Source of the DNA: an uncultured Steroidobacter sp.
GTDB lineage: Bacteria; Pseudomonadota; Gammaproteobacteria; Steroidobacterales; Steroidobacteraceae
Direction: 5' to 3'
Assembly: GCA_946478975.1 (NCBI GenBank)
Contig: CAMLEO010000052.1
Span: 1-30,033, forward strand
Length of the DNA: 30,033 nucleotides
Shown here: positions 29,154 to 30,033 of the stretch, piece after piece
Layout of the letters: each line of letters starts with the position of its first letter
Position numbering within the stretch: position 1 is the stretch's first letter
Position numbers and translations under genes: made by a program
The notes under the pieces: generated by a model
Databases searched by the model: none
What the model saw: the letters and a program-made list of their open reading frames with translations, nothing else
What the model was told of the DNA's origin: nothing

Positions 29154-29555
29154 ATGCCGCTCATCGAACTGCCGCGCGCGCTCGAGGACTACTTTGCGTT
29201 CGCTGAAACCGAGCCGACTCGCAACGGCCGGCGTTTCTCGATCACGCTGCCGTACATGGACGGCGACCGCATGGATCGTCTGCAGTGGTGGTATCACGTC
29301 ACACCGGCGCAGGAACAAATGTACGAAGGCAAAGGGCTCGCCTTCTATCGCGCCCGGGCCATCGAGCGATTCTGTAAACACGTGGAGCGCTGGCTCGGCA
29401 TCACCGGCCAGCGTTTTCATGGCAACGAGCCCATTCCTCGGCTTGGATCACAGCACTCCGCGGCCGCCTCCGCCAGCATTCCGGCCGCACCGGTCGATCG
29501 CCTGGCCGCGATTCGCATGGATCTGGACGCCATCGATAGAGTCGCGAACGGCTGA
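29154..29555 (+). CDS. hypothetical protein, 133 residues
   Basis: A small cytosolic-looking protein I do not recognise. It has no signal peptide or membrane helix. The first 90 residues look folded (YFAFAETEPTRNGRRFSITL, RLQWWYHVTPAQEQMYEG, KHVERWLGITGQRF; Trp/Tyr-rich), while the last 40 are Ala/Pro-rich with a short helix at the end (AAIRMDLDAIDRV). ATG 29154 has only a poor ribosome-binding site. It lies in the 85-nt-spaced divergent arrangement with the AEH gene and is followed after 32 nt by the S9-type peptidase gene, so those two may be co-transcribed. Confidence 0.72.
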   Translation: MPLIELPRALEDYFAFAETEPTRNGRRFSITLPYMDGDRMDRLQWWYHVTPAQEQMYEGKGLAFYRARAIERFCKHVERWLGITGQRFHGNEPIPRLGSQHSAAASASIPAAPVDRLAAIRMDLDAIDRVANG

Positions 29556-29587
29556 CGCCGGCACATTACAAGTTGCGGGAAATCTCG

Positions 29588-30033
29588 ATGTATTCATCGC
29601 TGCCCGGAAGCGGGCGATGGCTGTTGCCTGTTCTGTTTGCACTGGGGCTCAGTGCTGCCAACGCTGCCCCACCGCCGATCGAAGCCTTTGCGCGCATTCC
29701 CGCGATTCGCGGCGTAGCGATCTCCCCCGATGGGCAGCAGTTGTTGTACATCGCCGGCAACGGCGATTTCGAAACACTGGTGGTGCAACCGACGACGTTC
29801 GAGAGCCCACCGAAGTTGATCTTCGCGTCCAAACCGGGCGACTACGAGCTGAACTGGTGCGGCTGGGCCAATGACAAACGCATTCTGTGCGGCGTGAGCG
29901 CGACGGTGCGTGAAGGGCCGGTGCTCTACGGCATCTCGCGCCTGGTCGGCGTCGACTCCGACGGCTCGAAACTCAGAGTCCTGATCCAGAACTCCGACGC
30001 CGGCCGCGCGCAGTTCCAGGACCAGATTCTGGA
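29588..30033 (+). CDS. S9 family (prolyl oligopeptidase-like) peptidase, 5' part only
   Basis: The first 148 residues of a gene that runs off the right edge. A signal peptide is clear (WLLPVLFALGLSAANA, cut before APPP). The next part, PPIEAFARIPAIRGVAISPDG and then LLYIAGNGDFETLVVQP, is the first blade of the beta-propeller seen in secreted S9-type dipeptidyl/acylaminoacyl peptidases of Xanthomonadales-like bacteria. KLIFASKPGDYELNWCGWAND and KRILCGVSAT follow. The catalytic domain with its Ser-Asp-His triad would be outside the window, so the peptidase activity cannot be confirmed. GCGGGAAA is the likely ribosome-binding site. Confidence 0.8.
   Translation, partial: MYSSLPGSGRWLLPVLFALGLSAANAAPPPIEAFARIPAIRGVAISPDGQQLLYIAGNGDFETLVVQPTTFESPPKLIFASKPGDYELNWCGWANDKRILCGVSATVREGPVLYGISRLVGVDSDGSKLRVLIQNSDAGRAQFQDQIL

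Overview
The window is a GC-rich, gene-dense chromosomal segment of a Gram-negative bacterium. The gene mix points to a gammaproteobacterium of the Xanthomonadales/Nevskiales/Steroidobacteraceae type, but no ribosomal or other marker gene is present, so this is an inference. That mix includes an HAE1-type RND pump with its adaptor, TonB, an LpxO-like membrane hydroxylase, acyl-carrier-protein phosphodiesterase, a PBP7-type endopeptidase, a Xanthomonas-like alpha-amino acid ester hydrolase and a bufferin-type DUF692/DUF2063 pair. I see no tRNA, rRNA, CRISPR array, insertion sequence or prophage.

Layout. 1-1093: the 3' end of a DUF692 (MNIO, BufB-like) gene translationally coupled to a DUF2063 (BufC-like) partner. 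1132-1824: a fumarylacetoacetate-hydrolase-fold enzyme. 1912-3810: the most notable locus, a split borosin RiPP system. It has a stand-alone peptide-backbone alpha-N-methyltransferase of the tetrapyrrole-methylase fold, a GNAT acyltransferase 8 nt downstream, and an 87-residue precursor peptide with a borosin-binding domain and a short hydrophobic core followed by an acidic tail. 3856-5697: a TPR/GGDEF diguanylate cyclase. 5753-8499: an OmpR-type response regulator, a histidine kinase and a Spy/CpxP-like periplasmic protein, with a shared DNA box in front of the regulator gene and the Spy-like gene. 8550-10586 (-): a lipoprotein with two DUF4394 units. 10800-14895: AcpH, a TonB-like protein and a Ycf48/BNR-repeat propeller protein whose ribosome-binding site lies in a hairpin loop. 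14882-16661 (-): an unrecognised membrane-anchored protein and a PL3 pectate lyase behind a LacI-type palindrome. 16824-22997 (-): RND permease, its periplasmic adaptor and a MATE exporter. 23186-24061: a PBP7-like endopeptidase.

24062-25451 holds no large gene. It carries two inverted copies of a roughly 160-nt structured element whose stems differ in sequence but keep their pairing, three tandem 41-nt repeats, and two very small genes (a 51-residue membrane protein and a 44-residue four-cysteine zinc-ribbon protein), each with a good ribosome-binding site. 25452-30033: a glutathione S-transferase, an aspartyl/asparaginyl-hydroxylase-like protein (-), an alpha-amino acid ester hydrolase (-), a small unknown protein and the start of an S9-type peptidase.

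How the genes relate. The borosin methyltransferase and precursor form one biosynthetic unit, with the GNAT protein a candidate tailoring enzyme. The two-component genes and the Spy-like gene look like one envelope-stress module. The MFP/RND genes and the neighbouring MATE gene give an efflux block; no outer-membrane channel gene lies in the window.
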